Source: Iris pallida (lineage: Eukaryota > Streptophyta > Magnoliopsida > Asparagales > Iridaceae). From it: 64,000 nt of DNA. The stretch lies in the NCBI GenBank assembly GCA_029216955.1, contig JANAVB010005597.1, positions 46,423,480 to 46,487,479 on the forward strand, read 5' to 3'. Position numbers and translations under genes: made by a program. Shown in pieces: positions 20,846-32,100 of the stretch. The notes beneath the pieces are model-generated. The model was not told the origin of the DNA, made no database searches, and saw only the letters and a list, made by a program, of their open reading frames with translations. Every line of letters starts with the position of its first letter. The stretch's first letter is position 1.

Positions 20846-21141
20846 GAAGAAGGGAAGTAGGGAGGAGCAGATGGGTCCATAGCCATGGTGGAGGAGAGGA
20901 GAAGGCAAAATTGAATCAGCATTGTCTTCCGGATCGTCCTCATCAAGGTATAACGGGCTGCTCAGCGTTCCCGGCTTCTTCAACTTCTCGCTGGCTGCAG
21001 AGTCGAAATGGGAACGGGTCCTCTTTGTCGGCCCGGAGCTCTGACTCGCACTCGTCGCCGCGCTACTGGTTTCCTCTCATCCTCTGACGCGGGTCATACT
21101 CGAGCCTCCTCATCTGTGACGCTATCCGACTTCTCGGTGCC

Positions 21142-22054
21142 TACATTGTCACTCGAATCCCCCATTCGACTCGTATCGTCCTCTTCTTCGCCTGTCTTTT
21201 CGCTCCCTGTCTTGCAATCATCTGCTATCACCGCCGACTCATTCGACTTCTTCTCCGATGACTCCGAGAAGTTGGATATCATAAGAAGAAGGGAAGTAGG
21301 AAGGAGCAGATAAGTTCAGAGCCATGGTGGAGGAGAGGAGAAGGAAAATACTTGATCAGAACTTGAGGTGGAAAAGTTGTGACGTTGATAGCGTGAGGGA
21401 GGGAGAGGGTGGAAAAGATCTTCTCCTCCGACTCTTCACTTGAGGTGGATATCATATTTTGGTTTCTGTATTTTGGCTCCAGCTCCATTTGCATTAATCT
21501 ACGGTACGACATGGTGATCAGGACATAGTCCCTGCAGCCATTCGACTGGCGAGGCAGAAACTATGTAGCCGTAGATAAAGTTGACTGTTTTTCGACTTCG
21601 GCAATGATGATACGACAACCTATCACTATATCTGATATAGTAGTAGATGACGTCTTAGTATTACATTATATGAGTTCATCTTGATTCTGTTACATTCTTC
21701 AGATACTACATACGATAAGAACATATACTACACCATATGTACATAACATAGATGATTCACACTAATGTATGCTAGAATGAATTTTGGGTTGTGTTCTGAG
21801 CCATTCCTTCCCATACTTGGCAGTTAAGTTGTGGACCATTATGTTAGACATTGTTGTTACAAATTTTTATATATCTGTGTTGATTGATGAGATTGTGTTT
21901 CAAACGTGTTCGTGATTGTGTGTATCTGTGTTGTTTGATAATGTGTTCGTGATACACACCGTTGTTGCAGTAACAAATGGTGTGGGGGATGCTGCAAATG
22001 CTGCAGGAAATGCTGCAGGGAATACTGCAAATGCTGTAATTTTTTTATTATTTT
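21142..22054. other. Non-coding CACTA interior, right part
   Basis: It holds an acidic minus-strand frame (21094-21282, FSESSEKKSNES and GEEEDDTSR), possibly a further piece of a donor-gene linker, then the GATCAGGACATAGTCC module, the 215-bp module (21600-21805) and a GCTGCAAATGCTGCAG tandem repeat (21985-22035). No intact gene. Confidence 0.65.
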
Positions 22055-22498
22055 TTTAATATTAGCGACGTTCAGCGACGATTACCGACGGTCAGCGACG
22101 AAAGAAACGTCGCTAATTACGTCGCTAAATGTAAGTAAAATCGTCGCTGATCGTCGGTAAACGTCGGTAACGTAGCGATGTAGGAAAGTCGCAGAACGTC
22201 GCCATATCGCTTTCATGCCAGGTCAGCATCGATGCGAGAGAGAGTCGCTCAACGTCGCTAGTTTACGTCGGTATATTATGACGTTTTATGTCGCTGGCAG
22301 TCGCTATATTAGCGACGTTGACACGTCGCTAAAGCTCATCGCAATAGCGACGTTTGGCGACGTTTCCTTGTTTAGCGACTAGGTTAATCCCGACTACTTG
22401 AAAACGTCGCTAATGACGTCGCTAATAGTAATTAGCGACGTAATTTTCCTTTTTAGCGACGTCTTTACGCGTCGCTGAATTGACAGATTTTAGTAGTG
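22055..22498. repeat. CACTA no. 2 right subterminal repeats
   Basis: Dense AGCGACG/CGTCGCT words up to the terminus, nearly collinear with 3870-4308. Confidence 0.92.
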
Positions 22499-25400
22499 AA
22501 CTAACCATCAACTCAAGCAGTATATAGTGTATTCATCATGATCAACTCCGAACGGAGGACAAGTATAAGATATGGTGTGACTCAATCACAGTCTAAGCAC
22601 GATAAGATAATACCGAATATAACTAAGAAATTGAAGACAACGAAACTACTAATAAAAATAACAACAAACTCAAACAATCTCAAATACATCTCATGTTTCA
22701 AATCTCTATATACAAATCCAGATCTTAAAATAAGACAGACTAACTGAACTCCCGATCACTCCTGAGTGTCGGGGCCATAGGTAGCTAGCCATCTCCTCAG
22801 TAAAATGTAGGGCATGTGTCCTCAGGGCAATCATCTGTAAAATTTTCAACAGGTCCAGTCAGGACAGGAACGAGCACATCTCATCTAGAAAACCCAAGTA
22901 AATGACAGAGAACTATACAGCAGTTATATACAATTGTATTGATGAAAATGGCAGTTTATATTCTGGTGATGGTAAGAAAGACAGATAAAGTGTAAGGAAA
23001 GTAAATACTAAACAAGAGAAGAATCATAGCAATGAAGACTGTAAAAACAGAACTAGCTGAACCAGGGTAATATGATATAAAGTTCAGACAGAAAATGTAA
23101 ACCAGTGTAACTCCAATGTAAGTCCAGTACAGGATGAATCTCATACAAGATGAATCCAGTAAGGGACGATTCCAGTTATAGTGATCAAGGATTCCAGGGT
23201 GAGTCCAGCCTATACTCTAACAGTGTATTTTAAAATATCGGGATCGATATGTGAATGGCTGTAGGTAATACGGTACATCACACACCTGGCCGGGTGTGAG
23301 ATGGCTATCATTCCAGTATAATTCCAAGGGAGTGGTTCCAGTATTTGGGTATGTTCACATGCCTATTCCAATATTTCCCCGTCCAGCAAGTACAAGTGAA
23401 TCCAAAAAACGATATGAGAAATCGGGATGAGTCCAGCCAAACATAATAATACCAGCAAAAGATTCCAGGGTGATTCCAGTAGGTGATGCCAGTAGTGGTT
23501 CCAGAAGATGATGCCAGTAGTGATTCTAGAAATAGAGGCCAGACTAATGGTATGTGTGTCGCATACATGAATCCAAAAATATCTATACGTATTGTAAGAA
23601 TCACATAAAACTATCTAGAACTGAAGTACAGTAATTGACAAGTAAATGAGAGAACTATCAGAGAATATACACGTCTGCTACTCTGAGAAGAGTAGTGAAA
23701 TATCAGATGTCTGTACCGGAGTCACAATGTCCTAAATAGAGCAGTACAGGTTATAACATGTTTAAAACCAGGTAAATAAAATCTACGATGCAATCTACAT
23801 GATTTCTAGGTCAATCTAGGTCAAAGTCAACTCTAGGTCAACTTGGTCAACTGTCTAGGTCAAACTAGGTCCAAGTCAAACTTGGTCAACTTTGGATCGA
23901 CCCAAGTCAACTACAATAGTCAAACTAGGTCAATACTAATCTAGTCAAGTCTCACTAGGCCTACCCAGCCTATTCTAGCAAGCACACTCAATTTCTAGGC
24001 TATACAAGCCAACCACACTCCTGCACTGGCATTCAAGCCAGAAACACAGGTTTATGAGCCATAGGCTATATGCCTAGGCTAATCACATAGGGATACACCC
24101 AAGTGCAATGTGCCATGCATATAGGCTATAGGCCATATTCACACATATTGTATATTATACTAAGTTAATATAGTTATCATACACACATATATATATATAG
24201 GCTACATTATTATATCAACATTTAGATAATATATTTATATATACATATAGTGAGATAGAGAGGGGGTACATGTGTTTATGTGTATGTGTGATACCACAAT
24301 GGGTGATTTGTGACCAAGTGTGAGAGCCATGTGTGTGTAATAGGTTTTAGGCATTTTAGGGAAACAAAATGAATCATTACATTACATGTGTGTGTGTCTA
24401 CATGTGAGGGTGTGTTTGGTTAGGGTCATGTGTTTGTCATGTGTGGGTGAATGGACATGTGACAGGAAAAACCATGTGTGTGAGGGTTTGTAACAGGGTG
24501 TCAAGAGTGTCCAACCTCAGGATTGCAATGTGTGTAAATGGTACATATGAGGGTTTAGGTAGTGCAAAGTGTGTGTGAGTTAACATGGTGGCATGGCAAC
24601 CTAGGACAGAACATTAAGGTAGAGGATTGGTTGAAAGGGGGGGAGTCTGAACATATAGAATAAGGACTCTAAAATTTGTGAAGGATATAAAGTATCCATA
24701 ACCTGTGCATTCTCTTGAACAGGGACTGAACTATGCACTTGAAGAGGGCAATATGGATAGTACAAAGAGATATTCAAGTGTCAAGGACTGCTACCAAACA
24801 TTTGATACCAATAGTCCATACTTGAGACTACAAGGAGGTGTGGGCTGAACCAAAACACATGAAGGAGCTGTGCTCTGGACTCAAGTCTGGACAGGAGGAA
24901 AATAGGACTGAGCAGTGCAATTTACTGAGAGGGCATATGCATGGGTTAAAATCAGTGAAGGAATCATGGCAATGGCATTGTTCCCAGTTTTGCATCTCAG
25001 TCCATTTGGTGTAGTGAAGGGTGTGGGAAAAATCAGTATGATATCCAAGCAATTAACACATAATCTAAACTAAATTCAAAACCAAATATGAAACCAAAGA
25101 AGTACAAATTTTGAATCAACAGCTATACTCCCAACTCTCTCTAAGCTGAACTTCAATTTCAGTTTAGATATATCATCTAACATTCAACCTATATCAATTC
25201 CCACCCATAGGACCCAACGTCTCAGCCTGGTAAAATTCTCAGGAAATAATGTGTTAACAAGGGAGGTGTTGTAGTGTCAAAGATGTGTATCCAGCAAGTG
25301 TCCGAGTGTGGCATGACAGGGAATAGTATCCCAGGAATTTTTATTGACAGTGAACTACAAAATAGTGGACACATGGTCAGTACATCAATGCCCAAAACCA

Positions 25401-26814
25401 AAACAAAACCCAATTTCTCAAACATAAACTATAATCCTATAATTCAGTAACTAATACATATGTTGGAAAACAATTTGGCAATTTAAACATTTCAAATCAG
25501 TTAAAAGTACACCCTAATTTCAGAAATATGAAACAATGGACTGTGTATCAGTCCTCTCTTCATTTCGAAAATCCAACCAAATCAATCGAAACCCAAACTC
25601 ATATGCAAACACCCTAGCAGCAACTAATACATGTGTGTGACGGATTAACATGAAAATAAAACAGGAAAAAATAGTTTAAACAGGGAGTTATACTTCTCAA
25701 AATTCTCAAAACTGCACCACGTATCAGTCCAATGGGGAAAAATGCGATTCGAAAGCCAAATCTTCACAATAATCCAAAATATTGGTTGTTAATGAATGTG
25801 CCTCATGTGTACGTGTCATACGAGGTGTTCGTGTCCCTGCAAGTGGACACGAACGTGTCCAAAATATTAAATGCAATTTCAGAACAATACGCACAGCCAG
25901 GCCTCGTGTACGCGTTCAAACACGTACAGTACGCGACACGAGTGTCCTAGAGTCTCGTGGTCACGTGTACTGGTTCACCTAGGGTAGTGCTAGGTGTCTA
26001 GGGTCCTGTATTAAGTCGGGGTCGTGTCGTGTCTGACTTATAGGGCCGTGTCAGTGGCCAATACCTACGCGTGCACAGCGCGCACGCGCGGCCAGTGCGG
26101 CCAGTGCGAGGAGGATTTCTCCTCGCACACTGAACCATAGGGCCCCATCTTTTGGGAGGATGATGTCAGTCTATGCTCCATCATCCTCGCCAAAACTGGC
26201 GTGTCCACGTGTCCTACACAGGGAGTTATTGTGCCCGAGTAGCAGGACACAGTGTACGTGTGTGCACAGCGTATCCAATACGAAAAACAGACACGAAATG
26301 ACACAAAAATACCTAAAACCCTTCACAAAATTTAATGTACATACCAAGATCTATCAATCCATGTAATTACATTTTCAAAAATCGAAAATAAATTCCTAAG
26401 GGGCATTCTATCAAATACCTAGCCTATCAAATGGATACGTGTCCGATACGGATACGAAACCGACACGAATTGTGCCCAAATTCCAGGGACAGCTAGGGGA
26501 CTCCTAGATCTAGCCCTAAATGTAAAGAAAACAGCAATTTAAATCAATTTAAGGAGTTTTACCTATAGGTGCAAATTGTATGGAAAAGCTCCAAATAGGG
26601 GGTGTTCCTCTTGATGGCCAAATGCTCCAGATGAGCCCAAAGCTGAGATTAACCTCCAGAATTATAAAATATATAGAAATTAGAACCTAATGCAAGAGAC
26701 TAGGATGAAAATGGAGATCAAATGAATAAATGGAAATTTTTTGGAAGAGGGAGAATACCTCTCTTTTCTCCAAGTGTTGGAATGATAAAAAGAGGCAACC
26801 CTAATGAATAAGTG

Positions 26815-26823
26815 TTTAAATAG
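26815..26823 (-). promoter_or_regulatory. Putative TATA box of the GL LTR
   Basis: CTATTTAAA on the minus strand, about 580 bp after the LTR start. The same site is at 33568-33576 in the other LTR. If it is the true promoter, about 4.4 kb of each LTR would be R plus U5. Confidence 0.4.
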
Positions 26824-27400
26824 GGTGGGGATCCCTCTGTGGCTGGTCATTTAGGGTTTAGTTAGGGTTAGGGCTTCTAGTTATGGGCCATGGGCCAAGT
26901 CATAAGTCATTGAGTCATGAAATCATAAGTCATTTCACTAAACCATAAATCATGAAATGATTTCACTCAAACTAATCCTCCTATTCCAAAATTAGTCTCT
27001 AATGACTAAAAGTAGGTTAACCTAAGTTAGACTAGGGTTACCATAGCTAGGGTTAGGTTCTAGGCTGGTCTACTAGGTCTCAACAAGTCAAAGTCAAACT
27101 AGAATTCACCAATTCATTAAATTAATTAAAAAAAATCAAATAAGCCAAAATGATCAAATTCTCCTAGGCTAAAAATGATAATTAAAATATACTAATAACA
27201 TGGTTAGGCTCTAGGCCATGCAGTCACTAGGGTTTCACCGACAGCACATCAAAATCACAAGTCATGACTCAAAGCAGTTTTTAAATAGTTTAAAAATTAT
27301 TAAAAATCACCAAAAATCATAATATAAAATAAATATCAATAATAATTATTATAATCACAAAATTTCAAAAATATCCTCATCTAGAAAACTGGGTGTTACA

Positions 27401-27415
27401 ATCCTACCCACCTTA
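27401..27415 (-). other. Polypurine tract of the GL element
   Basis: On the minus strand AAGGTGGGTAGGAT directly precedes the 3' LTR start TGTAACACCC. The phrase AATTTCGAGGACGAAATTT lies about 20 bp upstream. Confidence 0.7.
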
Positions 27416-27543
27416 GAAAAATTTCGTCCTCGAAATTAAGATGATCGCACCCTTCCTAGGTCAAACCTCCAGCAAATCAAGGTCGAAGCAACACAATCCT
27501 ACTGGTCGTGATTTCATAGTCTCGAACAGGGTAGCTACACTAT

Positions 27544-28880
27544 CTAACAATCACAAACAATATCCTGGCAGGTACTAATGGAATCACACAGGAAAGTGGG
27601 AAGGAAGAATGAAAAGGACAAACCTGCTAACCCATCACCTACAGCGTCGGTCTCCTCGACCGCCATCGCAAAAGCTCTACCCCTCTGGTGCTGAGCTACA
27701 GGTGGCCTAGCTCCCTCATAAGGAGGCGCAGTGGGACAATCTATCATCTTGTGAGCACCAGACCCACAAAATAGATAGACCTTCAGCCTCCTCCTACAAG
27801 ACTCCCAAACATGCCCTGCCTTCCTGCAATAGGCACAAGTCGGCACCTCGCGGTCCTGTCCTCTATGCTGATGCTGTGCCTGCTGCACTCTCACTGGTGC
27901 CTGTGCCTGCTGAGCCTGCACATGGGGCCTCTTGGCCTGACCCCCGCTGCTGCTACCACCCTGGGAGTCTCGCCCCCTCTTGAGCCTAAGCTCAAGATCA
28001 TCCTCTGCAGCTAGTACGTCCACTAGGATCTCCTCAAATGTAGCGCTGCGGGCGTTCTTGGTGTAGGACTTGACCTCCTTTACCAAGCCCTTCCGGAACC
28101 TCCGAGCCTTCGTCGTCTCCGACAAGTCCTCCATAAATCTGCTCAGGCGGCAGAACTCTCCTGCGTACTCCTCCACGGACTGGGTCCCCTGAACTAGGGC
28201 CTCGAACTGGGTCTCGAGGGCTTCCAGTGCTGCGTCTGGAAAGAACTTCTCCTTGAACAGCTTCTTGAATGCTGCCCAAGTCTGTCCTGCTGTGCCAACC
28301 CTCGGGTCGGTCTGGTACCATGTACGGGCCAGATCCTGCATCATACTGGCCGCTGCCTCTATCTGGAGCCTCGTCGGGATCTCAGCCAGCCTGAAGATCT
28401 CCTTCATATGCTCGATCCATTCATCGGCATACAGGATCCCCTCTGTCCCTCTGAAGTCTCTCGGGTGCATCTTCTGGAAGTCCTGGATGCCCTTCTCCCG
28501 TGGCTGGTACGGCTGCGGGGCTGCCACTGGCTGAGCTACGACTCTCTCCACTGCCGTCACTGCCAGATCAATGCCTCTGCTGAGCTCTGCCGTGTGCCTC
28601 TGCTGCTTCTGACCCTCCATGTACTGCCTGAAGAAAGACAACAGCTGAACGGCGTTAATTTTCCCTGCAGGTGGCTGCTGATATGCTGCTAAAACATCTC
28701 AGGAATGACTGGGGTCGTCCTCTGAACAAGTGGAGGCATACCCCTAATGTCTACAGCAGCTCCTGTCTGATCAGGAACAGAAGGTGCTACAGTCTCAACA
28801 GGCTGCTGCAATGGACGAGAGGTGGCAGACCCCTCTCCAGCGGCTACTGTACCAGAGCGATGTGATTGTGTCTCCACCAT
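27544..28880 (-). pseudogene. GL element gag (broken by one frameshift)
   Basis: Gag is the structural protein that packages retrotransposon RNA. The N-terminal part (28880-28689, MVETQSHRSGTVAAGEG) ends at a stop after PVIPEMF. The protein continues in another frame from just there into the long ORF 28641-27544 (365 codons), which includes QPREKGIQDFQKMHPRDFRG, the retrotransposon-gag domain (about 60-200, with ADEWIEHM and FPDAALEALE) and an Arg/Gln-rich tail. A CCHC zinc knuckle, CAYCRKAGHVWESC, follows. A second knuckle has lost its first Cys (YLFCGSGAHKMIDC). After the point where protease would begin (near AVEETDAVGDG) the sequence jumps to the pol-end phrase, so pol is deleted. One base change near 28695 explains the frame break. 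Confidence 0.8.
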
Positions 28881-29145
28881 CCTGAAGACAGATCGAAAAG
28901 GAAGTCAATACTGAGCAGGAATCGATAAATCAAAGGAGGACAGTTTATTGCAAAGAAGACAAGTCAGCAAGATATGTAGATGGCATAAATTGAAGCAGAA
29001 TTATCCTAATTGTGATTGAGTACCTCTCCGTTAAAGCTTATCTCTCAATCCTATCGCAGGCTCGCAGCAATACAACTAAGTCGTCGTCCTACCACGATAT
29101 CGCTCTAATGCGACTCTCGACCTGCATGGGCCACCACTAAAAAAG

Positions 29146-32100
29146 TGTCACGACCCGCACCCACTGTGAGGGTACAAGTACGTAACAGCGCCCAGCCTAC
29201 GCCGCAGTGTCGGCGGTAGAACGCTGTTCTAAGTCTCTAACTAACCATCAACTCAAGCAGTATATAGTGTATTCATCATGATCAACTCCGAACGGAAGAC
29301 AAGTATAAGATATGGTGTGACTCAATCATAGTCTAAGCACGATAAGATATCACCGAATATAACTAAGAAATTGAAGACAACGAAACTACTAACAAAAATA
29401 ACAACAAACTCAAACAATCTCAAATACATCTCAAGTCTCAAATCTCTATATACAAATCCAGATCTAAACAGGAAACTAAAATAAGACAGACTAACTGAAC
29501 TCCCGATCACTCCTGAGTGTCGGGGCCATAGGTAGCTAGCCATCTCCTCAGTAAAATGTAGGGCATGTGTCCTCAGGACAATCATCTGTAAAATTTTCAA
29601 CAGGTCCAGTCAGGACAGGAACGAGCACATCTCATCTAGAAAACCCAAGTAAATGATAGAGAACTATACAGCAGTTATAGACAATTGTATTGATGAAAAT
29701 GGCAGTTTATATTCAGGTAATGGTAAGAAAGACAGATAAAGTGCAGGGAAAGTAAATACTAAACAAGAGAATAATCATAGCAATAAAGACTGTAAAAACA
29801 GAACTAGCTGAACCAGGATAATATGATATAAAGTTCAGACAGAAAATGTAAACCAGTGTAACTCCAATGTAAGTCCAGTACATGATGAATCTCATACAAG
29901 ATGAATCCAGTAAGGGACGATTCCAGTTATAGTGATCAAGGATTCCAGGGTGAGTCCAGCCATACTCTAACAGTGTGTTTTAAAATATCGGGATCGACAT
30001 GTGAACGGCTGTAGGTAATACGGCACATCACACACCTGGCCGGGTGTGAGATGGCTATCATTCCAGTATAATTCCAAGGGAGTGGTTCCAGTATTTGGGT
30101 ATGTTCACATGCCTATTCCAATATTTTCCCGCCCAACAAGTACAAGTGAATCCAGAAAACGACACAAAAAATCGGGATGAGTCCAGCCAAACATAATGAT
30201 ACCAGCAAAAGATTCCAGGGTGATTCCAGTAGGTGATGCCAGTAGTGGTTCCAGAAGATGATGCCAGTAGTGATTCCAGAAATAGAGGCCAGACTAATGG
30301 TATGTGTGTCGCATACATGAATCCAGAAATATCCATACGTGTTGTAAGAATCACATAAAACTATCTAGAACTGAAGTATAGTAATTGACAAGTAAATGAG
30401 AGAACTATCAGAGAATGTACTCGCCTGCTACTCTGAGAAGAGTAGTGAAATATCAGATGTCTGTATCGGTGTCATAATATCCTAAATAGAGCAGTACAGG
30501 TTATAACATGTTTAAAACCAGGTAAATAAAATCTACGATGCAATCTACATGATTTCTAGGCCAATCTAGGTCAAAGTCAACTCTAAGTCAACCTGGTCAA
30601 CTGTCTAGGTCAAACTAGGTCCAAGTCAAACTTGGTCAACTCTGGATCAACCAAGTCAACTACAATAGTCAAACTAGGTCAATACTAGTCTAGTCAAGTC
30701 TTACTAGGCCTACCCAGCCTATTCTAGCAAGTACACTCAATTTCTAGGCTATACAAGCCAACCACACTCCTACACTGGCATTCAAGCCAGAAATACAGGT
30801 TTATGAGCCATAGGCTATATGCCTAGGCTAATCACATAGGGATACACCCAAGTGCAATGTGCCATGCATATAGGCTATAGGCCATATTCACACATATTGT
30901 ATATTATACTAAGTTAATATAGTTATCATACACATATATATATATATATATATGCTACATTATTATATCAACATTTAGATATTATTATTATTTTTATATA
31001 CATATAGTGAGATAGAGAGGGGGTACATGTGTTTGTGTGTATGTGTGATACCACAATGGGTGATTTGTGACCAAGTGTGAGAGCCATGTGTGTGTAATAG
31101 GTTTTAGGCATTTTAGGGAAACAAAATGAATCATTACATTGCATGTGTGTGTGTGTCTACATGTGAGGGTGTGTATGGTTAGGGTCATATGTTTGTCATG
31201 TGTGGGTGTATGGACATGTGACAGGGAAAACCATGTGTGTGAGGGTTTGTAACAGGGTGTCAAGAGTGTCCAACCTCAGGATTGCAATGTGTGTAAATGG
31301 TACATGTGAGGGTTTAGGTAGTGCAAAGTATGTGTGAGTTAACATGGTGGCATGGCAACCTAGGACAAAACATTAAGGTAGAGGATTGGTTGAAAGGGGG
31401 GGTCTGAACATGTAGAATAAGGACTCTAAAATTTGTGAAGGATATAAAGTATCCATAACCTGTGCATTCTCTTGAACAGGGACTGAACTATGCACTTGGA
31501 GAGGGCAATATGGATAGTACAAAGAGATATTCAAGTGTCAAGGACTGCTACCAAACATTTGATACCAATAGTCCTTACTTGAGACTACAAGGAGGTGTGG
31601 ATTGAACCAAAACACATGAAGGAGCTGTGCTCTGGACTCAAGTCTGGACAGGAGGAAAATAGGACTAAGCAGTACAATTTACTGAGAGGGCATTTGCATG
31701 GGTTAAAGTCAGTGAAGGAATCAAGGCAATGGCATTGTTCCCAGTTTTGCATCTCAGTCCATTTGGTGTAGTGAAGGGTGTGGGAAAAATCAGTGTGATA
31801 TCCAAGCAATTAACACATAATCTAAACTAAATTCAAAACCAAATATGAAACCAAAGAAATACAAATTTTGAATCAACAGCTATACTCCCAACTCTAAGCT
31901 GAACTTCAATTTCAGTTTAGATATATCATCTAACATTCAACCTATACCAATTCCCACCCATAGGACCCAACGTCTCAGCCTGGTAAAATTCTCAGGAAAT
32001 AATGTGTTAACAAGGGAGGTGTTGTAGTGTCAAAGATGTGTGTCCAGCAAGTGTCAGAGTGTGGCATGATAGGGAAGAGTATCCCAGGAATTTGCATTAA

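Larger units (their letters stand above)
19889..21141. repeat. Palindrome 3 in CACTA no. 2, about 600-bp arms, with B3 fragments
   Basis: The left arm 19889-20515 and right arm 20566-21141 flank a 50-bp loop. The right arm lacks about 55 bp (opposite 19925-19980). Each arm joins the acidic segment (shared with palindrome 2) to the B3-bearing segment (shared with 2398-3150 of CACTA no. 1). A transcript would fold into a hairpin of more than 500 bp, a possible small-RNA source. Confidence 0.85.
16333..22498 (+). mobile_element. CACTA element no. 2, complete ends, 6166 bp
   Basis: It starts CACTACCAAAATAAGTCAAA and ends in the complement of CACTACTAAAATCTGTCAAT. The TSD is AAC at 16330-16332 and 22499-22501, and the empty site CTCTAACTAACC is seen in the other LTR near 29237-29249. 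Subterminal AGCGACG arrays occupy both ends (16333-16620 and 22055-22498). The interior has no transposase; it holds tandem duplications, a 90-codon ORF, three large palindromes and repeated modules, some derived from a B3-type gene. It is therefore non-autonomous. Both ends look usable if a transposase is supplied from elsewhere. Confidence 0.95.
16237..27400 (-). repeat. GL 3' LTR, interrupted by CACTA no. 2
   Basis: LTR parts are 16237-16332 and 22499-27400. The joined sequence follows the right LTR without loss, except for the AAC duplicated by the CACTA. (TG)n-rich words fill 24300-24560. A GC-rich CACGTG-rich block lies at 25790-26290. A TATA-like TTTAAATAG lies on the minus strand near 26815. 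No coding frame is believable. Confidence 0.92.
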
